DNA of 64,000 nucleotides, taken from NCBI GenBank assembly GCA_036924285.1, contig JAYKYS010000007.1, positions 1,674,001 to 1,738,000 of the forward strand, in the 5' to 3' direction. Position 1 is the first letter of the stretch, and each line of letters begins with the position of its first letter. Made by a program: the position numbers and the translations under genes. The notes under the pieces were generated by a model. It was not told where the DNA came from. It worked only from the letters and a program-made list of their open reading frames with translations, and made no database searches. This document shows, piece after piece, positions 21,262 to 31,533 of this stretch. The DNA comes from Asterella californica. Taxonomy: Eukaryota > Streptophyta > Marchantiopsida > Marchantiales > Aytoniaceae.

Positions 21262-24200
21262 AGCTGGGATCATTTTCGTTAGAGCATTATGATGCCGATT
21301 ATGATTCCCAATTTCAATAACGGGAGATTACACACGTGGCAAGCTAGCCTCTTAAAACTCTCACAAACGTGGAACCTAGGGATCACCCAAAAGGACTCTA
21401 TAAGGAGTTGCGGTCGTTGTCTTGCAGACCATCATTTGACCAACAATTGTATTCTCACAACATTCGTTGAGTACGGCAAGAGCATTTTTGTTCTTGTACC
21501 GTCACACCTCGTCGAGAGTATTGTAGTACCACTCGGAGTGGTGGTGCGTGGTCATGATATCAAATCATCAATTCTGTCGAGGATTTTCTCAAAGGCCAAT
21601 CTCACAGTGATCTTGTGCTTCTAAAAGATAAAATATATGTTATCAAAACGGGTCCATCTTTCCGCGTTGGAAGGAATAGTCATGTTGCGCATGTGTAATG
21701 GCTAGAACTCCACCAGTTCCTTCCAACGTTACAAGAAGATTTATTGTGCGAAAAGTGTATGCTCTTCTCGTGATAATCGAAGCATCCCTTGATCGCCACT
21801 AATCTTGCTTAAAAGGTCTACTTAGAACCTATGTTATTGCATTGGATAATGTTTCCAACGCTCTAATACCATAAAGGAAAAGACAGACTATGAGCTATAT
21901 GAGCATTATGAGAACGAAGCACAGAAGAGTGTGTAGCAAGGGAATACTTTACTGATAATGAAGATAGAGGCCAAAAGGTCAAGTATTTATACTCTAAGTC
22001 AAAAGCATGGGTGTCCTTACAAAATGTCACCAACTGAAAAACCTGAACTAGTTATTGCAGTTATATACACACATGAAGGGGTGGAATATCCAACAAGACA
22101 ATTATCTTCAAAAGAATAAGAAATTGTTAGTTTTGACTTGCAATGCAAATCAGATTCTTAAATGAAATCCTCAAAAATCGTCAGTTTAGAAAAAAAGTAC
22201 TGTGTGAGAATGTGGAAGTTAGATACTACAAAGTCTTTGATATGGATGAATACTTAGCACCAGTGATCAAAATTCATGCGTTTGTCAAGATCTTGGTAAT
22301 TGCGAGAGCAATGTTCCTCACATCACAAAGTGAAGTGCTGACGGTACAAAACAACGCAAATCTTGTAGTGTAAAAGTGGAACAAAATTATGCTTATCGCT
22401 TGAGAAGAAGATTTGAAGGAAAAATTATTTGGATGTCAAAATGTTCTCTAGATGATTGAATATTTTCTCTAAATGAGAAATGGGAGTCACGAGAAACTAT
22501 AGAGAAACGACCTAGAGAAATATTATTCTCATAGTGCCTCAGCTTGTAAGGAGTCACCGCCAATTGTAATAGCATTATTGCTTGTCTACAAGAGCACAAT
22601 TTTGAAATACAAGGCAATCTTCAATATACAAGATAATGCATTGCCCGCGTGAGCTTACGAGCATAAGCACATTGTTCGAGGGGCAATGCAATGCATTAGC
22701 TTGCATAAAACTCTACAGCAAACATTTTCATCGTGCTCATGATTTCACGTCACTTGCCTATAACATCATGCTGTCTGACAACAATTTTATCAGTAATTTA
22801 TGAAGTTCAGAAGTGCAATGAATAATCTTCTGTCATGTAAGTCAATTGTCTAAAACACTTTCAGGAAAATCACCGGAATATTATTTGATAAAATCTTGGT
22901 GTTTTGCAAACTATTCTAAATTGTCTGTTATAAACTTAAAACTGCACTCCAAGTGTCTTAGAATATGAAGAAGTTATCTCTCTGAACAGAACTGATATTA
23001 TGATCAGCCTGTTAGAACTAATAAAGAAGAGAATTTTAATTATAAATATTGTGAGGTGAAAAGTGCACATTTTACTTCTAAACTCTTGATCTAGTACACT
23101 TTTAGGAAGGACTCTACTCATGCTTACTTTACAGAGAACTTGAGTTAATATACTTAATATACATATCGTTAGTCATACTTAATGGCTGTCGACAAATATA
23201 ATAGATCTTGTCATGTACTATTTCTTCCAAATTACTAGCAGTTCTCTTCTCTCGATAGAGAGATATCATGGTCAAATTCTTCTCACAATGTTTAAATGAC
23301 CTGTTTTGTTAAACTATCCCATTCATCTTTGGTCGAGACACATGTGAAACAAAAAGTAGATGACACATGCGAAACAAAAAGATAAAGTGTTTGAACTTGA
23401 GAAATATCTCTTCCAGCTTTGAAGTTCTTGCTAGCGGGGTAATGGGATGGAGTGCTCCGCTGGAAACTGTCCATCAGAACTATTTATAATCGTGTGGATT
23501 AAATTTATAAAAGAGCTAAACTCCAACTCGAGTCATCGTCCTTCTATAGTCATGACTTGATCAACTGGGATACGTGCCAACTCTGACTAGAATATTGTAT
23601 AGCTGTATACTGTATACTTTGAACAAATTTTGAAACGATATTGGCATGAGCTTTCTCTTATACCCCGTTGGTATCTCTTGGGACTTAAGTTGGACTTGAA
23701 CAATGGATTACACACTGCAAGTTCTTGAGAGATACCAACGGGATTAGCAAAAGAGCTCGGGTACTCAGCTCTGCTAACTTCTATATATCCTTGTCAGCTG
23801 ATGTACATACTAAATTTTACTATTCAGGTTTGATTTAGATCTAGTACTTTGAGCTCGCTCAAAATGTATTTAAAGCATACCTCCCATGACAAGTAGAAAA
23901 TGGTGCAAGGAGTTCCATAATAGCGAGAGAGATGGTCTATAACACTCTCCATTTTAGTTCCTGATCTCTTCTTGAGAAAATTCACTTTACTGAATTATAT
24001 GAGACACATACTTCATGTTTTGGAACTCCTGAAGACACGGATGAAGTTTGCTTGAGAAAAGAAGAATTTAGCTATAGCTCTAAATTTATTTAAAGCATGT
24101 ACGTCCCTATATTATTAAATGTATAATTTAAAGCATGTCATATAGAAAATGATGCAAAGAGTTCCAGAATTGCAAGAGAGGTAGAAAATAACACATTTTG

Positions 24201-24988
24201 GGTTTGGATCTCATGTCGAGAAAATTCACTTTATTAAATTAGATATGTTCAATTGATCATGTATTTAGATCTAGTATTTTTGCAACTACTCGCATGAGAA
24301 GTTCAGACCTCTGTTTACTTTTATATATCTGTGTCAATTAATGCACATTCAATTATAGTTCATATAATTTACTTGATACTTCTGGAACTACTCGCACGGG
24401 GAGTTTAGACCTAATACTTCTAGAACTACTCGGACATTTTCCAACAAAACACTCCACCCTTTACCCCACTAGCAAAAACTTCAAAGTTGGAAGAGATACG
24501 TCTCGAGTTCAAATACTGCATCTTTTTGTTTCGCATGTGTCATATATATTACGTATCTACTAGTATAGAGGGAGTACAGACAAAAAAGTTTCAAAATTTG
24601 TAATTAACTGCTTGCGACATCTTCTAACTACACATGTTGGTTGTTTATCCGGTTGGTCTACAATGAAGTCTAGCATTGCACAGACGTTGGTTCAAGCTTT
24701 CTGAAGTTTATAGGTCGTTTGATGTAGGTGGGATAAGGTATCAGTTGGGAGCTCCGTACCTCTTACATCAAGAACCTTGTCGAAGTTGGTGACTATAGTT
24801 CTGGTGTTGGTATTAAACCGAATCCACGATTTTCACGTTATGGTGCAAAATGAATATGGAACTAACTACAATTCCAAGGCCGTAAACTGCTCCTACCCAA
24901 CAATTTCTGTCACAGACTCATTATTAAAAGCTTGTATTGAATATATTACGAGGGCTACATATGTTCTCTCATCGATCTTCACGAACCT
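21262..24988 (-). repeat. dispersed ~3.5-kb repeat, copy B
   Basis: Inverted relative to copies A and C. Its first part (21262-21375) is shared only with copy C, and adjoins ccmFN in both. This shows that copy A lost that end when it joined the gypsy leader. It contains a copia-type LTR with primer site and the 79-bp hairpin. Confidence 0.8.
21860..22095 (-). mobile_element. copia-type LTR and primer-binding site (copy B)
   Basis: Minus-strand LTR starting TGTTGGATAT at 22095, with TATA-like text near 21990. The primer site TGGTATTAGAGC lies at 21860-21871. Confidence 0.7.
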
Positions 24989-25304
24989 ACAGTTTTATGG
25001 ACGTTATTCTAGAGGTCGAGCTACATGTTTGGAGTCCAACACCTGACTTTGAAGCCAATTGGGTTTTATACATTTCTAATTTAATCATGCTTAAATGTGT
25101 CAAGTATGATCTAATAAAAATACTCATTTCTTCATATAATTTTTGATAAACTCGTTTAAATTCATCATGTAACTCATGCAATAACCAACTAGTCCAGCTG
25201 ATAGATGCGGAGACATTAAAATATTCCAGACACATTTTCAATAGAGCAGTTATACACCTTGTGAACATATTAGACTACACAATACAACTAATTAGTACTT
25301 CTAG
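24989..25304. other. spacer, no gene seen
   Basis: AT-rich sequence between repeat B and the first tRNA-carrying repeat. The short frames on both strands have no family resemblance. Confidence 0.35.
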
Positions 25305-25614
25305 ATAGTCCGGAGTTCTTGTAAATCTCGAAATCCGGACACTTTCGGCTACTACGACGTAGTCTCGGAAGTTTCTTCTGAACCTTCCGGGTTCAGAGGG
25401 TTTGAGTCCATGTGAGACTGTCAGTGCAGCGTGATATGTTGATTGTTTGATTGTCCATAACATTTCTTTCTCGGACGCAAATATGAGAGTAGGAGAGACG
25501 AAAATAACACCGGCATATGTGGATTTTACCATTAGGTTAAATTCTGAATACTTGTACTGTACTGGCGAGCTTCGAGTAAATTAGGTTTCCTCCCAACTGA
25601 CTGGCAAGCATATA

Positions 25615-25686
25615 GCCTTAATAGCTCAGTGGTAGAGCGTCAGTCTTGAGAACTGAAGGTCCAGAGTTCGATTCTCTGTGGAGGCA
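25615..25686 (+). tRNA. class I tRNA-like gene, anticodon UGA (D1)
   Basis: A 72-nt cloverleaf: acceptor GCCTTAA with TGGAGGC (one poor pair), D arm GCTCAGTGGTAGAGC, anticodon stem TCAGT/ACTGA, loop CTTGAGA and T arm CAGAGTTCGATTCTCTG. The anticodon reads UGA, a serine anticodon. However, the variable region is only five bases, while serine tRNAs have a long arm. The body looks more like tRNA-Thr(UGU), which differs at one anticodon base, though I say this from memory of the family. It may be a pseudogene or a Pol III unit of the repeat. Confidence 0.75.
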
Positions 25687-25920
25687 GACGAGTCGCGTTG
25701 ATGGTATACGTTTTAGAATCAGATATATAATTAATCATATCATCCACTGCTTTGTTACTGTGCTTAGCATGGCTATACGTCGGCTGTGAAGGTCCAGAGT
25801 TCGATTCTCTGTGGAGGCAGACGAGTCGCGTTGATGGTATACGTTTTAGAATCAGATATATAATTAATCATATCATCCACTGCTTTGTTACTGTGCTTAG
25901 CATGGCTATACGTCGGCTGT
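25655..25920 (+). repeat. 133-bp tandem duplication including the tRNA 3' half
   Basis: Units 25655-25787 and 25788-25920 are almost identical, both starting GAAGGTCCAGAG. The second unit carries only the T arm and 3' acceptor strand of the tRNA-like gene. Copies D2 and D3 have a single unit. Confidence 0.88.
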
Positions 25921-25988
25921 GAAGAAAAGACGGAGGAGTTTTGTCATGCAGCGGACGGAGCTAACTTTTTTCCTTCTCTTTTTCCATA

Positions 25989-26222
25989 TTGTTTCTTTTT
26001 TCTTTTTTGACGGACGGAACTAATGAAACGGAAGAGTCATCTTCTTCAGATGAATCTAGTGATAACAACACGATGGACATTTCAAGCTCGAGGAGAAAGC
26101 AGGAGCTTTACTGTACCGGTTCTTCATCAAGCTCGAGGAGAAAGCATGAGTTTGATTGTACCGGTTCTTCATCGTCCGACGAAGCTTCCGATTCTGACGA
26201 AAGTGAATCCAAAAATGACTGA
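25989..26222 (+). CDS. small Ser/Asp-rich open frame with a 15-residue repeat
   Basis: A 77-codon frame, unrecognised. It is acidic and serine-rich and contains two 15-residue units SSSRRKxExxCTGSS encoded by a 45-bp repeat at 26082 and 26127; the tail is DEASDSDESE. Changes between the units keep the frame. It overlaps the end of copy D1. It could be part of a host exon or chance; no expression evidence. Confidence 0.35.
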   Translation: MFLFSFLTDGTNETEESSSSDESSDNNTMDISSSRRKQELYCTGSSSSSRRKHEFDCTGSSSSDEASDSDESESKND

Positions 26223-26235
26223 AAGACAAAATTAA

Positions 26236-26917
26236 CCTTCAGCACCATTACTGCTCAACTTTGGAGCAAGATGGGTTTGTGGTGGTTTGGTAGGAAAACG
26301 AGTCGTGAGGTGTGTCGAACATGAATAAAACGGTCAGTAGGAGATGAGGTCACTAACGTATAACTCGTTGTTCTTGCTATGCGTTAGAATAGTTATACTT
26401 CGATTGTGAAAATCGGAAACTGTTCATGTCCACGAGCACTCGGATTTTTGTCATACAATCTTGTAGTTCACTATCTCATAAACTTACATTAGTCATTAGT
26501 CGTCTTAAAATCATATAGTTTCTGAAGATCACATATCCAATTTTTGTACTTGATAGCGCTACCAACTTTTGTCTCTTGGATGAACAACTGATACTGTCTT
26601 GTGAATAAATGAAACAATTTCCTGAAAAAGAACATTATGATTCTGGATGACCTCCATTCCACATTAGCATATCCAAACAAAGAAAATGATTGGGAGGATG
26701 CTTGCACTCCAAGTGTATGGTGAATGTGCTCTTGAACAGAACGTTCGCTTAATGATGATGTGTTTTGGGTCTTGGGTTAACCTTGTACTGTGATAGCGAT
26801 TTGATCGGCTAAGTCAACTTTGGCCTAGTGCAGAACCGACTGCACTTCGATAAAGATATGAGGTACACAATGTCTTTTCTTCTTTGGTAATAGGATAATC
26901 TTCTAGAGAGAACTTCC
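26236..26917. other. spacer, no gene supported
   Basis: A minus-strand 72-codon frame at 26489-26707 has an exon-like tail (KLFHLFTRQYQLFIQ) but no recognisable domain. I leave it uncalled. Confidence 0.3.
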
Positions 26918-27193
26918 TTATGGAAGGTGACGGACCCTTCTCAAAAGACATTTTCTCTTCCGCAATCTCCATGATCCTTTCCAAAGGTCTAGAGCTTGTA
27001 GAGCAACCAAGACCTCCTCCATGAATCCAAACTTTAACATGAGTGTCTCCTTGCTACTGGTAATTTTTGCCTCCAACCTACTTATCTTTCTCTTTTTCTT
27101 GGAAGTACTTTCTCCTTCTATCTTTCTCTTCTTCTTGGAAGTATTATCTTGGTATCTTGACCTCACCTGAGCATAGCATTCCCATCCGGTCAA
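26918..27193 (-). CDS. unrecognised open frame with repeated basic motif
   Basis: A 91-codon minus-strand frame with two TSKKKRKI units, each resembling a nuclear localisation signal, followed by a helix-like SRLEAKITSSKETLMLKF. The upstream part overlaps the edge of copy D2. It may be an exon of a larger gene or a chance frame; no family is recognised. Confidence 0.3.
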   Translation of the reverse strand: MTGWECYAQVRSRYQDNTSKKKRKIEGESTSKKKRKISRLEAKITSSKETLMLKFGFMEEVLVALQALDLWKGSWRLRKRKCLLRRVRHLP

Positions 27194-28252
27194 GCTTCAA
27201 GTGGAGCTTGTGTTTTATGTTTGTGGTAAGTTCCAGTCGCTAGGAGAAGCTCGCTTTGCTGAAGCTGCACTCACATGGACTCTCTTTTGCCCGAAATCCG
27301 AATTAAGAACGCTTTGGAACTGTGTTAACCAGTATAAATGCCCTTCAAAACCTACTAGTGAAGTATAAATCATTACGATGACTCGTGACACTAGGTTGGC
27401 GATGATGCGTTCATCCTGTGAAAATGAACTGAAAACAGGACAGACCTGTAACTAAGGAGTACGTAACTCTTAAACTACGAACGAAAATCTGTCGAAACCC
27501 ATTGCCATTGATATAATATAATATAATATAATTGATACTCAATATTTAGAGATCTTTACATGTCCCAGGTATATATTACCGAACTAAGTGGAGAGTGATT
27601 CGACAGGATGCATCAATACTGTGTCGAAACTCTCATTCCGGTAAGTTTCTTCGAGATGTTTGTAAATCTCGAAATCCGGACACTTTCGGCTACTACGACG
27701 CAGTCTCGGAAATTTCTTCTGAACCTTCCGGGTTCAGAGGGTTTGAGTCCATGTGAGACTGTCAGTGCAGCGTGAGATGTTGATTGTTTGATTGTCCATA
27801 ACATTTCTTTCTCGGGCGCAAATATGAGAGTAGGAGAGACGAAAATAACACCGGCATATGTGGATTTTACCATTAGGTTAAATTCTGAATACTTGTACGG
27901 TACTGGCGAACTTCGAGTAAATTAGGTCTCCTCCCAACTGGTTGGCAGGCATGAAGCCTTAGTTGCTCAGTGGTAGAGCGTCAGTCTTGAGAACTGAAGG
28001 TCCATAGTTCGTTTCTCTGTGGAGGCAGACGAGTCGCGTTGATGGTATACGTTTTAGAATCAGATATATAATTAATCATATCATCCACTGCTTTGTTACT
28101 GTGCTTAGCATAGCTATACGTCGGCTGTGAAGAAAGGACGGGGGAGTTTTTGTCATGCAGCGGACGGAGCTAACTTTTTTCCTTCTCTTTTTCCATATTC
28201 TTTCTTTTTTCTTTTTTGGCGGACGGAACTAACGAAACTATCGGAGTCGATT
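27137..28252 (+). repeat. tRNA-carrying dispersed repeat, copy D2
   Basis: The full unit, matched inverted by 47750-48836. Left end TATCTTGGTATCTTGACC, right end GGAGTCGATTG. Includes a short ATAATATAAT tract near 27515. Confidence 0.82.
27956..28027 (+). tRNA. class I tRNA-like gene, anticodon UGA (D2)
   Basis: Same layout as the D1 gene, but with changes at GCCTTAGTTGCTC and a damaged T arm (CATAGTTCGTTTCTCTG), so the T stem is weakened. Probably the most decayed of the three. Loop CTTGAGA and anticodon UGA are kept. Confidence 0.6.
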
Positions 28253-28860
28253 GTGAATGACGGTTAAGTGACAAAGTGGGGCGCACGGGAAAAGCGAAAG
28301 GAATTGGGTTAGATGGCATTAATCGCTCAGGCGTAGCTCCTTGTTAGACAAGTGTCGTCCTTGAATTTGCTTCTGTCAGCTCAGTTCCTCTTGTGTTCCC
28401 GGGACAAGGTTTCGGCACAGGGAAAACGCGGCGCAGTTGTAACAAAAGTTCCAGTTTAATTTTCTTTTTCTCATAACCTTCTACCTACTCCGGGCGCGAT
28501 TGTCCATTTCCGAAGGGGCAGCAGCGTATAAATTGTGAGCCTGTCTTGGAGGCTCTGAATCCAGTAGCCCGAGTTCAAATCTCGGCGGGGCCTACTATCG
28601 CGGCCAGCTATGTTGCTTGCTGATTGAAGACGTGGCATCTCCCTCGCTTCGTTTTCATTTGGGCCAATTGACAAGTTTTCTCTAAACTGTTTGTGTACTC
28701 CATAGCGTTCTTTCCAGCGAGTTTGAAGCCTTGGATCTCCAATCATGAGAGAATACACGTGTAGATTTATCTTACTGCTGCCTGCAGTACCGAACACAAG
28801 GAGCCAGTTCCTCGCACCCGTTTCTAATTCCATAAAAAAGGGCAAGCGGTAAAAAAATAA
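28253..28860. other. junction segment between repeat D2 and mitochondrial DNA
   Basis: No credible gene. A T-arm-like CCGAGTTCAAATCTCGG at about 28571-28587, preceded by a GAGCCT/AGGCTC stem, could be a tRNA remnant. No 5' acceptor strand matches, so I do not call it. Confidence 0.3.
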
Positions 28861-28960
28861 TAAACAGAATTGGCTTTACGAAAGAAAGCTTTCAATTTAC
28901 AATCTCGAATATAATGACACAGCTCAACAAAAAAGAATCAAATAAATTGAAAATTTCATC

Positions 28961-29275
28961 ATGATACTTTTTGATGTTTTTATTGTTCTCTCTTGAGTTT
29001 CGGGTGCTCTCGGTATACGTGCCAAAAATCGTGTTCATTCTGTTGTCTTTTTAATCCTAGTTTTTTCAATACTTCCGCTTTACTTGTTTTGTTAGGTCTT
29101 GACTTCTTCGCTATGATTTTTTTAGTTGTTTATGTAGGAGCCGTTTTCATTTTGTTTGTCGTTATGATGTTATATATAAGGATAGAAGAAATTCACGAGA
29201 ATATTTTGCGCTATTTACCTACAGGTGGTTTTATTGGGCTTATTTTATTTTTGAATATTTTTAAGCCCTTCTTTC
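28961..29275 (+). pseudogene. nad6: mitochondrial nad6 fragment
   Basis: Subunit 6 of respiratory complex I, a membrane protein. It starts ATGATACTTTTTGATG (MILFDVFIVLS), has an in-frame TGA at 28994, and shifts frame near 29065. It then reads LLVLLGLDFFAMIFLVVYVG and IRIEEIHENILRYLP, all typical of plant mitochondrial nad6. A codon or two is missing in the VGA..ILFVV region. The match is lost after about residue 105, roughly half of the usual length. Stop, frameshift and truncation show a NUMT copy. Confidence 0.9.
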
Positions 29276-29701
29276 GTAAAGCAGTCTCTTGTCTGACAAT
29301 GCTTACGCACCTTCGGACCCTTCCCCAAAAAGTGGGCTCCGTCTCCCTTTGATCGAGTGTTCCCGTTCCGCGTTTTCTGGTTAAAAAACGCGTCTTCGAT
29401 CGAAACAAAATAGATTTTTTGTTTACTTGAGCTCTCGACCAACGGGAGAGGACACTCGACCCGATAGGGGAGAGGCCTGGAGTGCCCGACCAGCAGGAGA
29501 AGCCCGCCGGCTCCACTTGCCGGAGGCCGGGATAGGCAATCAAGCCTATAAAGACCTGTATTGCAGTCTTCGTGATGGCCGCTTTCTCTTCGGGCTATGC
29601 GACCATGGACTAGATAAAGAAAAGCACAGGGCGTGAAGAAAATTCTAACCCAACAACTAGGAAGCGGTAGATTATTATAACAGCGGGATCATAATCAGCA
29701 T
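29276..29701. other. mitochondrial spacer, no gene seen
   Basis: GC-rich spacer phrases (CACCTTCGGACCC, CTCGACCAACGGGAGAGG). Just before the tRNA there is a partial duplication of its anticodon arm (ACAGCGGGATCATAATC at about 29680). Confidence 0.4.
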
Positions 29702-29774
29702 GTCGGAATAGTTTAGTAGGGTAGAACAGCGGGATCATAATTCGCACACAGGGGTTCAAATCCCTCTTCCGATA
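29702..29774 (+). tRNA. trnM-CAU: tRNA with CAU anticodon, mitochondrial type
   Basis: A 73-nt cloverleaf: acceptor GTCGGAA/TTCCGAT, D arm GTTTAGTAGGGTAGAAC, anticodon loop ATCATAA and T arm CAGGGGTTCAAATCCCTC. The anticodon stem has two G-T pairs. Elongator Met or the lysidine-type Ile(CAU) cannot be told apart here. Confidence 0.78.
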
Positions 29775-30812
29775 GGCAAAAAAAATCTTTTTTTACTGGT
29801 AACTAACCATATATCAATTTCCATCTAATTTGGGCTACGGTAAAGAGAGATCTACGATCTTTCTTAGCGTAAGTACACAATCCAATATATTGTATGTTGT
29901 ATTGACAAAGCGATCAATATCATATACAATTCACCTTGAGTTTTCATTATATACTTTGTTCACAAAGTATATTAACGACCGCTATACCTCATATCTACGT
30001 ACTTTTGTTAACAAAGTGTAGAAAATTAGCTTCGAAAAGCTGTCCGGTTATAAATGAGTTATAAATCATTTAGAGGATTCATTGCTTTGAAATAAAAAAT
30101 ATATATATATATATATTTTTTCTCCTTCGATTCTTAACTCACCATGAAGAAAGACTGGAAACTTTGAGATGCCAGAACCTTGCGAAGCTTGGCATTTTTA
30201 TTTCGGGTTTTCAATAACCGTGAACTTTCTACCTCTCTACTTCATTTTTCAATCTTAATAGTCCACCAATTACAAGGCACTGAGTGCCCTTTGGCAAGTA
30301 ACCTAAGGCAATCGGGCCATTTGAGAATCCAACCTTACAAAGACGTCGTGCACAACGCGTCGATAGTTTGACTAGCTTGAAGATTCGGGGCGAAGGCCCT
30401 CGGGGCCAGGGGGGACTGTCAGACAAAAAAAGAGAAAAAAACGGACAAAAACTTTAAAAAAAAGAAAAAAACTTACAAGGCCTTTTTTATCTATTATTTT
30501 TCTGCTTTCTGCGTTCGGCCTGACATGCCTTAAACTTGTTCTTTTTAAGTGCAAGTAGCAAGTGTAGCTTGCCTTTCAGTAGCAAATGAAAGTGCAAGCT
30601 TACAATGCCTTATGGGTGGTCTGGTGGTCCTATGATATCCTCCACTAGACGCTCAGGCCCTTTGGCCTTTTATCTTTGTACAAATTAATACATATTTTCA
30701 TATAATTAATGAAAATCGGAAAAATAATAATAATTTATTATTTTAGAAATAATATAATAATATAATAATATAATTATTTCTTTATTTTAAAAAATTAAAA
30801 TTAAAATTTTGA
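29775..30812. other. AT-rich mitochondrial spacer, no gene seen
   Basis: Includes a TATATATATATATA run near 30100, GTCAGACAAAAAAAG repeat words at 30418 and an AATAATAATATAATAATATA tract near 30740-30780. No reading frame of note. Confidence 0.4.
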
Positions 30813-30931
30813 GAGCCGAGCACTATGGTAAGATGTGAAAACACCCGATCCCATTTCGACCTTGATATGTGAAATCGTCTTAGACCATATGTACTGATTC
30901 ATCAATTTCGGGAGACATGATCCACGCCCGG
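30813..30931 (+). rRNA. rrn5: mitochondrial 5S rRNA
   Basis: Follows plant mitochondrial 5S rRNA closely: GAGCACTATGG near the start, AACACCCGATCCCATTTCGACC, GATATGTGAAATCGTCTT, CCATATGTACTGA, and CGGGAGACATGATCCACGCCCG at the end. Length about 119 nt. It looks nearly intact. It lies upstream of the tRNA-CAU and rrn26, within the NUMT. Confidence 0.85.
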
Positions 30932-31034
30932 ACAACGCACTTGATAAAAGGACCCGAAGAATCATATAAAAATAATGATGAATCATCATAGATAAATAAA
31001 AGGCGATAAAGAAAAATATATTTCTTTTTTTGTT

Positions 31035-31111
31035 GGCTGTTCGCGAGTAAGTGCTAACTCGTCAGGCTCATAATCTGAATGTTGTGGGTTCGAATCCGAC
31101 TTCCTGCCTCG
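31035..31111 (+). tRNA. trnfM-CAU: degenerate tRNA-CAU, probably initiator Met (trnfM)
   Basis: Anticodon stem TCAGG/TCTGA encloses CTCATAA (anticodon CAU), and the T arm TGTGGGTTCGAATCCGAC is clear. The 5' acceptor strand and D arm do not pair well with TTCCTGCC, so the 5' half is damaged. Its place just upstream of rrn26 fits trnfM in streptophyte mitochondria. Confidence 0.6.
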
Positions 31112-31198
31112 AAGTCGCTTATATTCAAATTCTTTTCATTTTGATAGCAAAAAAAAAGAAAAAAAACCTTATGTCAAAGTAAGGTCCTACATCTTCGG

Positions 31199-31305
31199 CC
31201 TCAACTAAATCAATTTACGTATTTGACACAATTCCTTTGGTTATGTTTGTTTTATATTACTTTCTATTTTGTGTTATATTCAATATTGGTTTTTACCAAT
31301 ACTGA
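31199..31305 (+). pseudogene. atp8: mitochondrial atp8 5' fragment (copy 1)
   Basis: Subunit 8 of the ATP synthase Fo part. About 36 codons read PQLNQFTYLTQFLWLCLFYI and on to FVLYSILVFTNTE. This is the conserved N-terminal membrane region of plant atp8 (orfB). The start ATG is replaced and the frame runs into unrelated sequence after NTE. An inverted copy with the same break lies at 58019-58126. Confidence 0.8.
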
Positions 31306-31349
31306 GCAAAGATGTTGTATGGCTTTTTCTCTTTCTTTCTATATATTGG

Positions 31350-31378
31350 CGGGGGCGAAGCATATAGCTTCGCCCCCG
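31350..31378. repeat. GC-rich perfect hairpin
   Basis: A 12-bp stem CGGGGGCGAAGC with its complement, loop ATATA. Typical of mobile palindromes in algal and plant organelle spacers. Confidence 0.8.
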
Positions 31379-31533
31379 GGAGATAGCGTGGAGCCACTAG
31401 GGATCGATGAAAGCTCAATCTAGGATGGGTTTTCATCATTTTGATGGAGTAGTAAAGCAGGTTAAATTCCTGGAGTATCCAAGTGATATGCCTAGTTGGT
31501 TGTGAAGTAGGTTCAATTCCTACTGTATCAAAA

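Larger units (their letters stand above)
25305..26031 (+). repeat. tRNA-carrying dispersed repeat, copy D1
   Basis: Shares its body with 27640-28230 (D2) and, inverted, with 47760-48340 (D3). Order: TTGTAAATCTCGAAATCCGG block, a unique spacer, the tRNA-like gene, the GACGAGTCGCGTTGATGG block, then CGGACGGAGCTAAC and CGGACGGAACTAA. Copy D1 has a 133-bp tandem duplication. Confidence 0.8.

Noticed and set aside
28520..28605. A tRNA gene near 28560
   Set aside because: A T arm and one stem are visible but no matching 5' acceptor strand or D arm exists. Kept only as a possible remnant.
31445..31515. A tRNA between atp8 and rrn26
   Set aside because: T-arm-like GTAGGTTCAATTCCTAC with a short 3' strand is present, but D and anticodon arms are missing.
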